A stretch of 64,000 nucleotides of DNA, taken from positions 31,755,596 through 31,819,595 of the forward strand of contig OZ024799.1 of NCBI GenBank assembly GCA_964017045.1, read 5' to 3'. The position numbers and the translations under genes were made by a program. Below, in pieces: positions 1 through 22,500 of this stretch (position 1 is the first letter of the stretch; every line of letters starts with the position of its first letter). The stretch is from Omphiscola glabra (lineage: Eukaryota > Mollusca > Gastropoda > Lymnaeidae). The notes below the pieces were generated by a model. The model saw nothing but the letters and a program-made list of their open reading frames with translations. It was not told the DNA's origin and made no database searches.

Positions 1-10413
<10,413 letters not shown>

Positions 10414-10601
10414 CAGTGGTTCTCAACCTCCCTAATGCCGCGACCCTTTAAGACAGTTCCTCAGGTTGTTGTGACCCCCCCTTCCCAACCATAAAATTAT
10501 TTTCGTTGCTACTTCATAAATGTCTTAGACGACCCCTGTGTAAGGGTAATTTCTACCCCCCGCCCCCAAAGGGGTCACGACTCACATGTTGAGAACCGCT
10601 G
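10414..10601 (+). mobile_element. SPIN-family hAT element, non-autonomous copy
   Basis: The element is 188 bp. It begins CAGTGGTTCTCAACCT with the downstream block AATGCCGCGACCCTTTAA and CCATAAAATTATTTTCGTTG. It ends with GGGGTCACGACTCACATG then TTGAGAACCGCTG. These are the ends of the SPIN transposon family as I know it. Most of the SPIN interior is missing. The flanks cattatac/aattattc match at 6 of 8 positions, so the insertion is not recent. Confidence 0.75.
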
Positions 10602-10983
10602 AATTATTCAAAACGAAAGTTTCACTACATAACTACCAGGTAAAAATAAATCTTTTATTTAATGAAATGTTTCTTAATATTTTATTGTAAAAAAGAATCG
10701 ACAACTTACCCTTGTTAGGACTCAGTTGGTTTAACTTAAAGTGAATGCTTCCACTGCAATGTATCGCACTGCTCTGACAAAGTGTCAGAAATATAGGCCA
10801 ACGTACACCTATCAAAATATGGTGTCACAAACAGCACAGTCCAGTCGTATTAAATATACAGTGAATAAAGGCATTTTTTTATATTCAGGGCTTTTTTAAA
10901 AATGTACACACAAGTTTGGGTTTTGGGAAAGGGGGGGGGGGCGTTAAAGCGAGAAAGAGAGATTGAGACGGGACACGTGGATT

Positions 10984-11150
10984 CTAAACCTGTGGCCCAA
11001 TGACCCCTTGGAGTCCGTGAAAAGGTGTCAGAGAGCTCCGTGAGCTACTTTTCCTATGTCAGCTCACTATTATAATAATTAAATGGAATATGGAAGTTAA
11101 AACTTTATTCTAAGAAAGGGTCCGTGACCCTCCGCTGACTGGGAAACGGG
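10984..11150 (+). mobile_element. Degenerate hAT-like MITE
   Basis: Contains GATTCTAAACCTGTGGCCCA, then ccccttggagtccgtga, and near the right end aaagggtccgtgaccctccg. It resembles the start seen at 3499. Termini are eroded and no TSD is convincing. Confidence 0.4.
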
Positions 11151-11497
11151 TCTATAGAATTAACTATAGAATTAAAAAAGGGTTAAGACGCCCAGTGCTA
11201 ACAGTCACGTAGCCTACTTTAAAGGGATGGGGTGGGGCGCAGGAACAAAACTTTCTCCGATTCGAATTGTCCCGTAAGCTGCCGTATGGGGGTGGGGTTG
11301 TTGTGGTCTTAAAATGCAAGATGCAAACTACAAGAATACACGACTTGAGAAATTGAGGGGTCAGACAGAATTTTTTTTTCTTTCTGTATACACAATAATG
11401 TATGGTTGAGCACACTGTCTTGGCCCTGGCCAAAGTGTCTAAACTGATTGCCAAATAGAACTTTTATTTTTAAAGCCATGCCACTGTGTCAAAAATT

Positions 11498-11785
11498 GCT
11501 CTCGCTGTCTTTCTCTCTATCTCTGTCTCTCGCTCCCTCTCTCTAAATCTTTCTCTCTATAAGTCTCTTTTTCTAAGTCTCCCTCTTTGTAAGTCTCTCT
11601 CTCTCTCTCTAAGTATGTCTCTGTCTTTAAGTATGTCGCTGTCTCGTTAAGTCTTTCTCTCTATGTCTGTCTCTCTCTCTCTTTAAGTCTTTCTCTCCAA
11701 GTCTGTCTCTCTCTCTCTCTAAGTCTTTCTCTATATGTATGTCTGTCTCTCTCTAAGTCTTTCTCTCTCTGTCTGTCTCTCTCTT
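11498..11785 (+). repeat. CT-rich microsatellite (tctctctaagtc blocks)
   Basis: Long pyrimidine tract with regularly spaced 'aagtct' interruptions, similar in make-up to 9683-9838. Confidence 0.92.
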
Positions 11786-13098
11786 CATCCCTGGCTTTAA
11801 ATATAACATTCAAAAATGTGACAAAAACAAAATTTTGTTGTCAATTACTTCATTAATTTATTGGCAAATGTTAATAATTATTGCACGAAATGATCAGTGA
11901 TATAATGAAACATTTTACAAGAGAGAGTATCTTAGTTAGGTTTTTATAACTATCAATCATGTGACATATCAGCAACAGTGGTCCTCAAATAAGATTGTGG
12001 CATGCATTTTCAAAGTTCTGTCTATAAACACCAAGCGTTGATATTTAAAGGAAATAATAAATGTTTCTGTGTCTCAAATGCGGGGTTTTGGTATCTTATG
12101 GAAGTGTGACGTGTTCCTATGGAAGTGTGACGTGTTCCAGGCATTGCTTGTTTTCATTTCACAAATTTGGGGAATACCGAAAGACTTCTTGACAGCTGAT
12201 TTCAGCTTTTATAGCGCTTAAAAGGTTATGGACACTTTTTGTTAATAATAATATTTGAATTGGGACCGCCATTCCTACTAAAGGGACATAAATGTATAAT
12301 TGTACTCTGTTGGTCCACCATTCAAGATTTGGTGCATCTAAAACTATGATTTTGCCTGGACACAAAACGGACAGCTCAACGTGGTGAATCAAGAAAAATA
12401 AGAAATGCGGATCACCAGATTTTTATATGAGTACAGCCTTGACGAATGGACAATGAGGCACTTGACCTAGGCTAATATAGCGCCCCTCCCCCTCCAATCC
12501 AGCTATTTAACCTGAATTCAACAGTGCCATAAGCCTGTGATAAAGGTCACTAGACCAAGGTCTTTTTTCCTCTATGCACTTGTCACAGATATATAACATT
12601 TGCTATAATTTACTCGTAATCAATGAAAAAATGGTAACAACTTGAACTTGTCTTATGGTACGGTAGTAAGTTGGCGACAAATACCTTTGGAGAATGAAGA
12701 CCCCCTCTCCCACCACCCCCATCGAGCCTCGTGTTATTTCTAATCTAAACCAAATGAACACGTCATCCTTCAAATTACACGAGGTCTTCCTTCACAAATA
12801 CACTCAGTTGTTCCCGCTACTATGATTAGGTCTTCACCTTACTGCACAAGGTTTCATACAGCAGTTCACACATGTAGCACACTGGTAAGCCTGTAAATGA
12901 TTATTCTATGAGCTTTACAGCAAACAAGGATAAAGAAAGTCAACTCCCCATAAAGAAAGTCAACTCCCCATAAGTGCCAGATCCACCCTGTGTTTAAATG
13001 GGGATGACTGTTCTCACACACAGAACGATGACGTAACCAGGGAAAGAACATTTTTGAGGACTATAAGACATACAGAATGAGTACAGATTCTTTTAAAT
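11786..13098. other. Gene-free DNA
   Basis: No exon, RNA gene or terminal-repeat element could be supported. Two short tandem duplications are present: 'tatggaagtgtgacgtgttc' near 12098-12140 and 'ataaagaaagtcaactcccc' near 12929-12972. Confidence 0.5.
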
Positions 13099-13761
13099 CA
13101 GTGCTCCACAACCGGTGTGCCGCAAGACTATGCTAGGTGTGCCGTGGAAAGATTCCTCCAAGATTATGAAAAACGCTTTGATCACACGCTGGTACTGTGT
13201 AACACTTCTACTAGGTATTAATTGCAGGATGTTAAAAATTTCTTCTGAGAAGAACAAAAAAATACGCCCCATCCCATGAAGGATAAGGCACCCATAATTC
13301 TTTGATATGATCAGTTGAAAAATCCCAAACACACGTTTATTATCCTGCCACACATATTTTGAATACATTTCTCATAATGCCTTTGTTTACTCTTGGCACT
13401 GATATAACTTTGGTAACTTTACCAAACATAAATGTCATATCTAAGTTCTGTCCATTTATTTGTAGCAAAATAATTTTAATTGTTTATTTGATTAATTATA
13501 AAATTACCTCTTTAAGCTTGATACCACTGTTACCACTAGTTATAATATAAGTGAAAAGGCAGTTTAAAAAATATGTTCCTTATATTTTTGTTCTTATATA
13601 TATATGGGCTTACAAAGTGAAAACTATTTTATTTTATAATACTTGATGTAAAATGTTTAAATTGTGGTGTGCCACAGAAATCTAGGAAGTGTCTACGTGT
13701 GCTACAGAAATCGGGGAAGTGTCTAGGTGTGCAATGAGGGAAAAAAGGTTGCGGAGCACTG
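13099..13761 (+). mobile_element. hAT-type non-autonomous element, 663 bp
   Basis: The termini are CAGTGCTCCACAACC and GGTTGCGGAGCACTG, inverted with one mismatch in 15. The 8-bp flanks ttttaaat/ctttaaat match at 7 of 8. Subterminal 'gtgtgccgtg'-like motifs recur near both ends. No transposase frame is visible. Confidence 0.78.
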
Positions 13762-14255
13762 CTTTAAATAACAACTTTAAGGGCACAAATAAACTTATCA
13801 TTACTAACACATTTAAAAGACATTTTAATTTAATATATACATGTAAATAAACTATTAAATTTTCTTGTATAATATTCATAAAAATTAACACATTTCTTAA
13901 ATCTGCCTGTATCTTACAAGCTAAACAAAGCTAAGACTTAAAGCATAACGTTATTCTCATAAGATTTTGTATGCAGAAAAATGATAAATGAAGGAAGCTT
14001 ACAATTCCATAAATGTACAATGATATTTGGGTTCTCATTTGTTTTGACCTGATAAGCTTGGCATGTATCAGCCTAACTGATTTTTTAAAGTCATCACCTA
14101 GATCCTCCCCCCCCCCCACCTTTTTGCCAGACAATGCAAAGAAAGTACCCGTATGACTGCAACACTACACTTTCGGTACTCTTTTTTATTGCAGTACTTG
14201 GAGAACAATGTCCCAAGGTGAAATGATCTCATTGTAATCCATTGACTAACTCAAG

Positions 14256-14835
14256 TTTGCTGTCACCCACTTAGTCACTTGTTTGCTGTCACCCATTTAG
14301 TCACTTGTTTGCTGTCACCCACTTAGTCACTTGTTTGCTGTCACACACTTAGTCACTAGTTTGCTGTCATCCCCTTAGTCACTTGTTGGCTGTCATCCCC
14401 TTAGTCACTTGTTTGCTGTCATCCCCTTAGTCACTTGTTTGCTGTCATCCCCTTAGTCGGTTGTTTGCTGTCATCCACTTAGTCACTTGTTTGCTGTCAT
14501 CCCCTTAGTCACTTGTTTGCTGTCATCCCCTTAGTCACTTGTTTGCTGTCACCCACTTAGTCACTTGTTTGCTGTCACCCACTTAGTCACTTGTTTGCTG
14601 TCATCCACTTAGTCACTTCTTTGCTGTCACCCACTTAGTCACTTGTTTGCTGTCATCCCCTTAGTCACTTGTTTGCTGTCACCCACTTAGTCACTTGTTT
14701 GCTGTCACCCACTTAGTCACTTGTTTGCTGTCACCCACTTAGTCACTTGTTTGCTGCCATCCACTTAGTCACTTGTTTGCTGTCACCCACTTAGTCACTT
14801 GTTTGCTGTCACCCACTTAGTCACTTGTTTGTTAG
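14256..14835 (+). repeat. Minisatellite, 26-bp unit, about 22 copies
   Basis: Unit gtttgctgtcacccactta followed by gtcactt, with a ccc/tcc and cac/ccc polymorphism among copies. There are no unique spacers, so it is not a CRISPR-like array. Confidence 0.95.
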
Positions 14836-14935
14836 ACAGAAACCAATGCTAACCAATCAAAGTCCTAACAAACATTCATGTAAACTAATCCTTAGCTTCT
14901 ATAGGAAATATATCACAAAAATTACAAATGATGAT

Positions 14936-16270
14936 CATCTCTCTCATCTTTCATTCACTGCTTGTTCACACCTTACTGTACCATAATCTCTCTCATCTTT
15001 CATTCACTGCTTGTTCACACCTTACTGTACCATAATCTCTCTCATCTTTCATTCACTGCTTGTTCACACCTTACTGTACCATAATCTCTCTCATCTTTCA
15101 TTCACTGCTTGTTCACACCTTACTGTACCATAATCTCTCTCATCTTTCATTCACTGCTTGTTCACACCTTATTGTACCATAATCTCTCTCATCTTTCATT
15201 CACTGCTTGTTCACACCTTATTGTACCATAATCTCTCTCATCTTTCATTCACTGCTTGTTCACACCTTATTGTACCATAATCTCTCTCATCTTTCATTCA
15301 CTGCTTGTTCACACCTTATTGTACCATAATCTCTCTCATCTTTCATTCACTGCTTGTTCACACCTTACTGTACCATAATCTCTCTCATCTTTCATTCACT
15401 GCTTGTTCACACCTTACTGTACCATAATCTCTCTCATCTTTCATTCACTGCTTGTTCACACCTTATTGTACCATAATCTCTCTCATCTTTCATTCACTGC
15501 TTGTTCACACCTTACTGTACCATAATCTCTCTCATCTTTCATTCACTGCTTGTTCACACCTTACTGTACCATAATCTCTCTCATCTTTCATTCACTGCTT
15601 GTTCACACCTTACTGTACTATAATCTCTCTCATCTTTCATTCACTGCTTGTTCACACCTTACTGTACCATAATCTCTCTCATCTTTCATTCACTGCTTGT
15701 TCACACCTTACTGTACTATAATCTCTCTCATCTTTCATTCACTGCTTGTTCACACCTTACTGTACTATAATCTCTCTCATCTTTCATTCACTGCTTGTTC
15801 ACACCTTACTGTACTATAATCTCTCTCATCTTTCATTCACTGCTTGTTCACACCTTACTGTACTATAATCTCTCTCATCTTTCATTCACTGCTTGTTCAC
15901 ACCTTACTGTACCATAATCTCTCTCATCTTTCATTCACTGCTTGTTCACACCTTACTGTACTATAATCTCTCTCATCTTTCATTCACTGCTTGTTCACAC
16001 CTTACTGTACCATAATCTCTCTCATCTTTCATTCACTGCTTGTTCACACCTTACTGTACTATAATCTCTCTCATCTTTCATTCACTGCTTGTTCACACCT
16101 TACTGTACTATAATCTCTCTCATCTTTCATTCACTGCTTGTTCACACCTTACTGTACTATAATCTCTCTCATCTTTCATTCACTGCTTGTTCACACCTTA
16201 CTGTACTATAATCTCTCTCATCTTTCATTCACTGCTTGTTCACACCTTACTGTACTATAATCTCTCTCAT
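14936..16270 (+). repeat. Minisatellite, 49-bp unit, about 27 copies
   Basis: The unit starts aatctctctcatctttcatt and ends accttactgtaccat. Two variable sites (tactgt/tattgt and accat/actat) split the array into blocks, consistent with local unit amplification. Confidence 0.96.
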
Positions 16271-19200
16271 CATTTATCGCTAATTGTTGATGACTGTGCC
16301 CTAATTCAAAATTTTCAACCAAAAAAACCAGACAATAGCATAATGTATGATAAAGTCAACAAAAATGGATTTGTATCAAGTGAGGAAGTGTGTACCAAAT
16401 GAGGAAATATCCATGGCACTTTTGGATTGAGACAAGTCACAGCCATTCATGAGTGCTGTTTGCACAAATATATGGCGCATTGCTCTAACAAGTGGCAAGG
16501 GGAGAACATTCTAAGGGGAGAACATTCTAGGAGCAGCTACTCCCTATTTGGCTTCATAAAACCTAGACAATTGCATGAATTAGCAGTGGAAAATTTTCTC
16601 CTGTTTTCATGACATCTAATTATATTAATTATGTTTATTGAATCACCAATAACATACAGACAAAACGACAATAAAGACCATTAAAGGTCAATTAAATGAT
16701 GGCCTTATTTGAAAACCTGATGAAATCTAAGAACAAAATCCTCCCACCAATCCCACCCAAAAATATATTTTTTTTTAAACTTTATAATAACACTTTTCAT
16801 AGCATGCCACTTTAATAAAAACTAAAAAGTATTCAGTTAGTTGGGTTTTGTTTGATAAAGAATAAAATGTGCCCAGATAGTTGAGAACCTGTTTGGCGCC
16901 ATAGTAATTGACAATTCTATTTAATATGTAAACAAAATAAGGCAATTTCAGAAACAGCAAATATTGCTTTGGGTAGTTGGCAATTTTAGAAAAAAAATCC
17001 ATGGATTTTAAAGCAAGGCCATGAAAGTGTAGGAATTGAACGTAGAGAAAAAAACAAAATTAACTGAATCAGAACAAGAGACAACTGTTCCGATTAATCT
17101 GTAGCTCCAGAATACAAACATCAAAAAATGGACATAAAAATGTTTTGAGATAAATTTCAATGTCTGAAATTTGACCAGATAAACACCTTTTTTATTTAGG
17201 AAAAGCTACTTATTACTTCCGCCCAAGAGCAATATGGATAAGAATCTATCCATCATCACTGCTGACCAGAGATGTCACCAGTATGTTAACTCTATCGTAA
17301 CAACACTTTGATAGACTATCTAGCATACACCTAACATGCTGTGTTAGGCTCATTACAGAAGCTTACCTTGTCCCACATGGGTTCCAAATAATGTCTGCTT
17401 ATTTTAACCCCAAGGCCATTATTTATATGTACAAGACACAATAATGACAATCAAATACAGAGAGGTGACATGCTGAGCAAAAAAAACAACCAAATCTTTG
17501 TACTCCACAATAAAGTTGAGAAAACCCTCCATTGATGACACTCTACATACTTTCACCAAATTAACCATTGTCCCTTCACGTAGTTCTGTTAACTCAACAT
17601 CAATAACAGCAAACATCCTACGTGGAACATGGTAGTTATACCATCCGAGATTTCCAATACAGAGGCACTATATGTTTGAACAAACTAAAATGGCACATGT
17701 CAAGTAATCAAACAAAAAGACAAAACGAATATTCTCCCTAGATATTCCATGAAACATTCTGGACAGGAATATTTGACGCCACACTGTTGAGTAGCTTCAT
17801 GGTTCTAGACAGCCTTCAAGCGGCGGCACCCTGGATTGATACAGTGGTGGTTTACATCAATGTCTATACGGCTCCAATAAACTGTGCACATTTACAGAGG
17901 TCATTTAATCAAGAGGAGCAATTCATTAACTATACATGTTATGACATAATTTTAGTTAGGTCTACTGCTGATAACCAGAAGTCATTAATTCATTAACTAT
18001 ACATGTTATGAAGTAATTATTAGTTAGGTCTACTGCTGATAACCAGAAGTCTCAATCTTCTTGGTTCTCTCACAAAAGATGCCTGGGGTGCAAGCTGTAA
18101 ACAAATTTCCAGAACCATTATTGAGATTACCAGGTGCCAATCAAAATTGTGTTTTTTGAAAATAAAAATATTTATTTAACATATTCTAGTGAAATTATTC
18201 TTTGTTCCATACCAACATTACAAATACAGGCAAGAATTTTACTGATGACCATTGAAACAAAAGGCAATGATGACTAAGGCTAACAATGACACCTCCTTTG
18301 ACACTGAACCCAAACAAGTGAGCCAATTATTGCATAGCCAAAGCTAGCCCACTAGAATCACACAAATAAATTACAGTGAGGAAATCACATAATATATACT
18401 CTCTAAAAGCAAAATGTAAATAATGTAAACAAATCTGAATGTCTTTTGATAAATAATAACTGACAATTTTATATTTAAATATCCAGAAGTAAGAAAATCA
18501 TGTCAAAATAAATTCATTGTGATAACTTTGTTGAGTATTTTACATTTGATCAAATGAGACGAAACAAACTGAAGCTCTTCACACAATGTCATTCATCAAA
18601 ACATCTACACAATCCCCAACCACTAATGCTAATACTCACTTGACATATGTCATAGAACAAGTTTGTGCGCTGCCGTTTATCTACTGGAATTGAATTATAC
18701 ACATAAAAATTGTTGACTGAATTTGTCATTTTTTAAATACAAACATGGAATACCCCTATATTACAATGAAGTATTTCAGTATAAACGAGATTTTTCTAAA
18801 AAATGTTTCCTTATTGCTTACTTTGATCAAGAGCTGTGTTGAATTATTTATGGGCAGGGTCAGAGATTAACAGCAGTTATTGAAACGTGGCCCAATTTCA
18901 TACAAAACTGAGCAGCACTCTTAAAGGAAAACTTGAGATGACACCTTATCCTTGTTATTTTGTAAAGTCTATTCATGGTGTGCTGCATGTGTTGTCAAAA
19001 GCATGACCTATCTGACCTCACATCACTGATAGGAATATAGCTTGTTTCTGACGTAAGTGCCAGAATCGGATTTTCAAACATTGTTTATGACAAGGAAGCG
19101 GCGGTTGTAATCTTTACCTGGGACACTTTCAAAGTCACATTGTGACAAGGGGTTCCAAATAATAACAACAACTCTTTAAAAGAGTCTCACCAAAAAAGGT

Positions 19201-19529
19201 TGTGCACCACAGTCCTACACTTCTTAAATAACTTCATCTGACAAAACTGTCAGTAGGTCAGAATGTAAGGCAGAGTAACACAATGATGTCTGCGCAACTT
19301 TCAATGATGCACCACCAGTAACAAACAACCATCCCAATCTCTAAATCATACGGGAGAAATCAAATCGCCTCAGCATGAGACTTGACTCTATAGTAGAGCT
19401 TAGTCAAACAAGACCCAAACGAATATATATTTTCCAAGAACAATGTGATAGAGAAATTATAAACAAAAAAACAACAGTAACCAACAACCTTGAACCCTGA
19501 CCTAACCCCATCTGTTACCTACACAAATA
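16271..19529 (-). other. Probable GRIPAP1 3' UTR and downstream DNA
   Basis: This lies directly downstream of the GRIPAP1 stop on the minus strand. I found no conserved exon here. AATAAA poly(A) signals read on the minus strand from 18176, 17196 and 16634, any of which could end the transcript. A tandem duplication of about 65 bp lies near 17922-18055. The UTR assignment is inference from position and signals only. Confidence 0.4.
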
Positions 19530-22500
19530 TCACAAACTGAAATCTTCGTTCCCTGCCAGAAAACTACCTTCGGTATCACACTCCATGGCCTGAGACTTGG
19601 AAACAATCTCAAAGTTGTCATCGGAGGTCACGCTGCTCTCTCTCTCGCTGCTGCCGACCAGATGGTTGTTTGGCGGGGGTAAGTTGACGGTGGATGCCAG
19701 GGATAATGAATTTGGTGGCGTCGCTTCCTTAAAGCGGACGGGCTTCGGGACGTCTGCCGCAGTTTGCTGCGCAGACAACTTGCTGAGTCTGACAACTTCC
19801 TGGGACATAAACTCAAGATCCTACAGTGAAAAAGAAAGTGCAGGAAAAACGATGCAATAATTTTTAAATGAGTGCAACTTTTATGGTAAACAATTGTTGT
19901 AGCAGAACAAAGTTAATAAGACAGGAAAATTTGTTTAATTCCTGAAAACAGGACACAACCATGTTTTTTTAAATATATTCATAAACAACCCGTAAAAACA
20001 AAGTTTTGAGTATAAATCCTTTAAAAAATGTAATATCGGGGGGGGGGGGGGGGGGGGGGGACTGAAAATTTGACAAAAGTTGAATAAATATAAGAATCCA
20101 AATTAATGATCCCCCCACAACCCCCAACCGCACACTATTTCTTAGCTATTTGTCAAAACCCACACTCACACTACTAACCAAATCTTTATCTAAAAGTTAG
20201 TGACCCTTTATAAAAGCATTGTCACAAATTCCTGATACACACCCTTTCCTGTGGATGGTCTTATAGTTAAGCCGCTCGCTACCGCTCACTTTTCCACACC
20301 ACTGAAGTATATTAATATTCTAATGACCCACCCGCTTTTACACCACAGATTTATATCATCAACTATTTCAGAAAAACAAAAACAAAATTTTACGCACTAA
20401 AAGTACTTGTGATTTTTTGTTTGTTTAAACAACTCATTTAGAGCAAATTATCTGGAATTTTATTTTAAATCAGTGTCGTCATATTTTCTTCATCTTCCAA
20501 TCAGTGTCATCATATTCTCTTCATCTTCCCCTTGAAAAAAAAGGAAAAACTGATAATGGGGGTGGGGGTTGAAAATTTGAAAGATTGTGCTGTCATCAGC
20601 TATGAGTCTGTGTGCCAAATTTCAGCTTGATAGGTTGATGGGAAGTGGGTCAATTAGCAGTCAGAAGATTTTGTCAGCAATGAACAAAAGCAAAGTTAAT
20701 ATATAAAAAAATTTTAAAGAACCGCAAGTCTCTCTTTTAATGGTTTCTATCAAGAAGATGATGTCCCCTTGTCACGAATTGGTTCGCGTATCTCCGTTGT
20801 CTAGGGGTATTTGGAGCTTTGCACACTGTACACAGTACACAAAGACTTGACACAAGAGTTTTTCCAGTTATTAATTATAAACTTTATTAATTACATACTG
20901 CAATTTAAGCCAACACCAGAGCCGAATACTTAAATCGATTCCGCTAACAAGCTTAGCCAAAGAAAAGGAAATTAGTAAAACACAGTAAGGTTAAACCTGA
21001 TAAAAGGAACGCAACAAAACAACGAACGTGTCGGCAGGAAGCCTTCATCAGCGAACAAACAGAAAAACGAATAAAATTAAAAAATGTATCAAAAAATATA
21101 ATGTAGCACTTAGCTCAGCTGTAGTATCCAAGAGGGCAGCAAAAGATTAGTAGCAGAAAATAAGTGGGAGAAAGGTTAAATAGGGAAGAGGGAAAGAAAA
21201 GAGGAGAAGTAAGTCCACTGCGATAGGTCGTGACGTGGAGGGGCGGAGCTAGGTTCAAACAGTGAATAGAGACATGACATTCGTGCCATGTGGGGACAAG
21301 GTGTCAAACAGTGAATAGAGACATGACATTCATGCCATGTGGGGACAAGGTGTCATAGGTCAAAATAAGCTTCTTTTAGCCAAAGAACCCCATTTAATAA
21401 CCGGCCTCTGGTAAAAAAAACAAACTACACACTCATCCCCAATACAGTCAGTGTCTTTCTCCCTCACCCTCCCCTGCTCTACTGACCACCTGCACACTAC
21501 CATACAAGCCCCTTTACCTTTAGTATACCTACGCTTATACTTATAGTCCACCTTGAACCTAACAGACTCTCAGGGACTCAAACACCTTGACACCCTCTAG
21601 TGTCCAAACATAGGGCTTCATGCTTCTGACATGAGTATCATTTACCAACATCCTTATTTCCCAGATCCCTTTCCAGTCCTATATGCAAGCTAAGATAGCA
21701 AGATATTTTTTAGCAACAGCAATGCACTTTTGAGCTCACCTGCTGTAAATGCATATTTTTAGTCAGTGTCTCCTCCAACATGCTCTGTAGCTTCTTGTTC
21801 ATGTCCTGCGTGTGTTGTGTATGCTCACTGTTCTTGTTCACAAGGTCCATCACTTTTTTCAGGCTCAGCTTGTCATCATGAGAGTTGCTGGCCCTTGGAC
21901 CTGGGCAGCCATTGCAAAATGTAAATTATCCAAATCATAATTAAATCAAAAAAATGTGGATCTTCACCAGTTTCTTAACCCTTTGAACCCTCGATCCCGC
22001 TTTATCGGTCTGCGCCTTAAAAATCCACAACCCGCCAGACCGATATTTCGGTCTCCAATACCTTACCATAGATCGACAGTCCGTATGTAAAATGTGCTAT
22101 AAATACTGAGTTCATGGTTTATCACATGACTTGGGAAAGGTCACAGTAATGGCCGCGCCCATGGTTGCATTGTTTTTGTTGTTTTAGTAATGTTTTTCGA
22201 TGTATAGAAGTGGCGAAAATGCAATAATTACTTTTCTCAGGGACACAAACTAGAGTAGTTTTATGATAATGTAAATAATTTAGATAATATTTATTTGAAA
22301 AAGGAGTGAAATAAGTAAATAGACAATGATAGTGACGATCGATTGACTACAACTTCTAGTTCTAGTGCTATCGATGTGTTGTTAGGGAATAAACTAAACA
22401 AGGTCTACCCCCTAGTTCTAGCCTTGGCTTTTATGAAAAATCAGGGCCGTATAAATGACCTTTTACCATGACATTTTACAACATTTCTAAGATAATTTTA

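Larger units (their letters stand above)
20772..21360 (-). mobile_element. Possible retroelement insertion or solo LTR in the last GRIPAP1 intron
   Basis: Read on the minus strand, this stretch starts TGACACCTTGTCCCC and includes a tandem copy of its first 53 bases. It passes a GC-box-like gctccgcccctcc and a TATTTAACC motif, then the dispersed repeat with the CTGATGA motif, then TTAATAAAG, and ends TTCGTGACA. The order resembles U3-R-U5, but flanking duplications were not found. Low confidence as an LTR. Confidence 0.35.

Noticed and set aside
14256..14835. Regular repeat array resembling a CRISPR
   Set aside because: Units are directly adjacent with no unique spacers, and the genome is eukaryotic; it is a minisatellite.
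17419..17616. 65-codon minus-strand frame as an extra exon
   Set aside because: It lies downstream of the GRIPAP1 stop, with no known domain; more likely 3' UTR.
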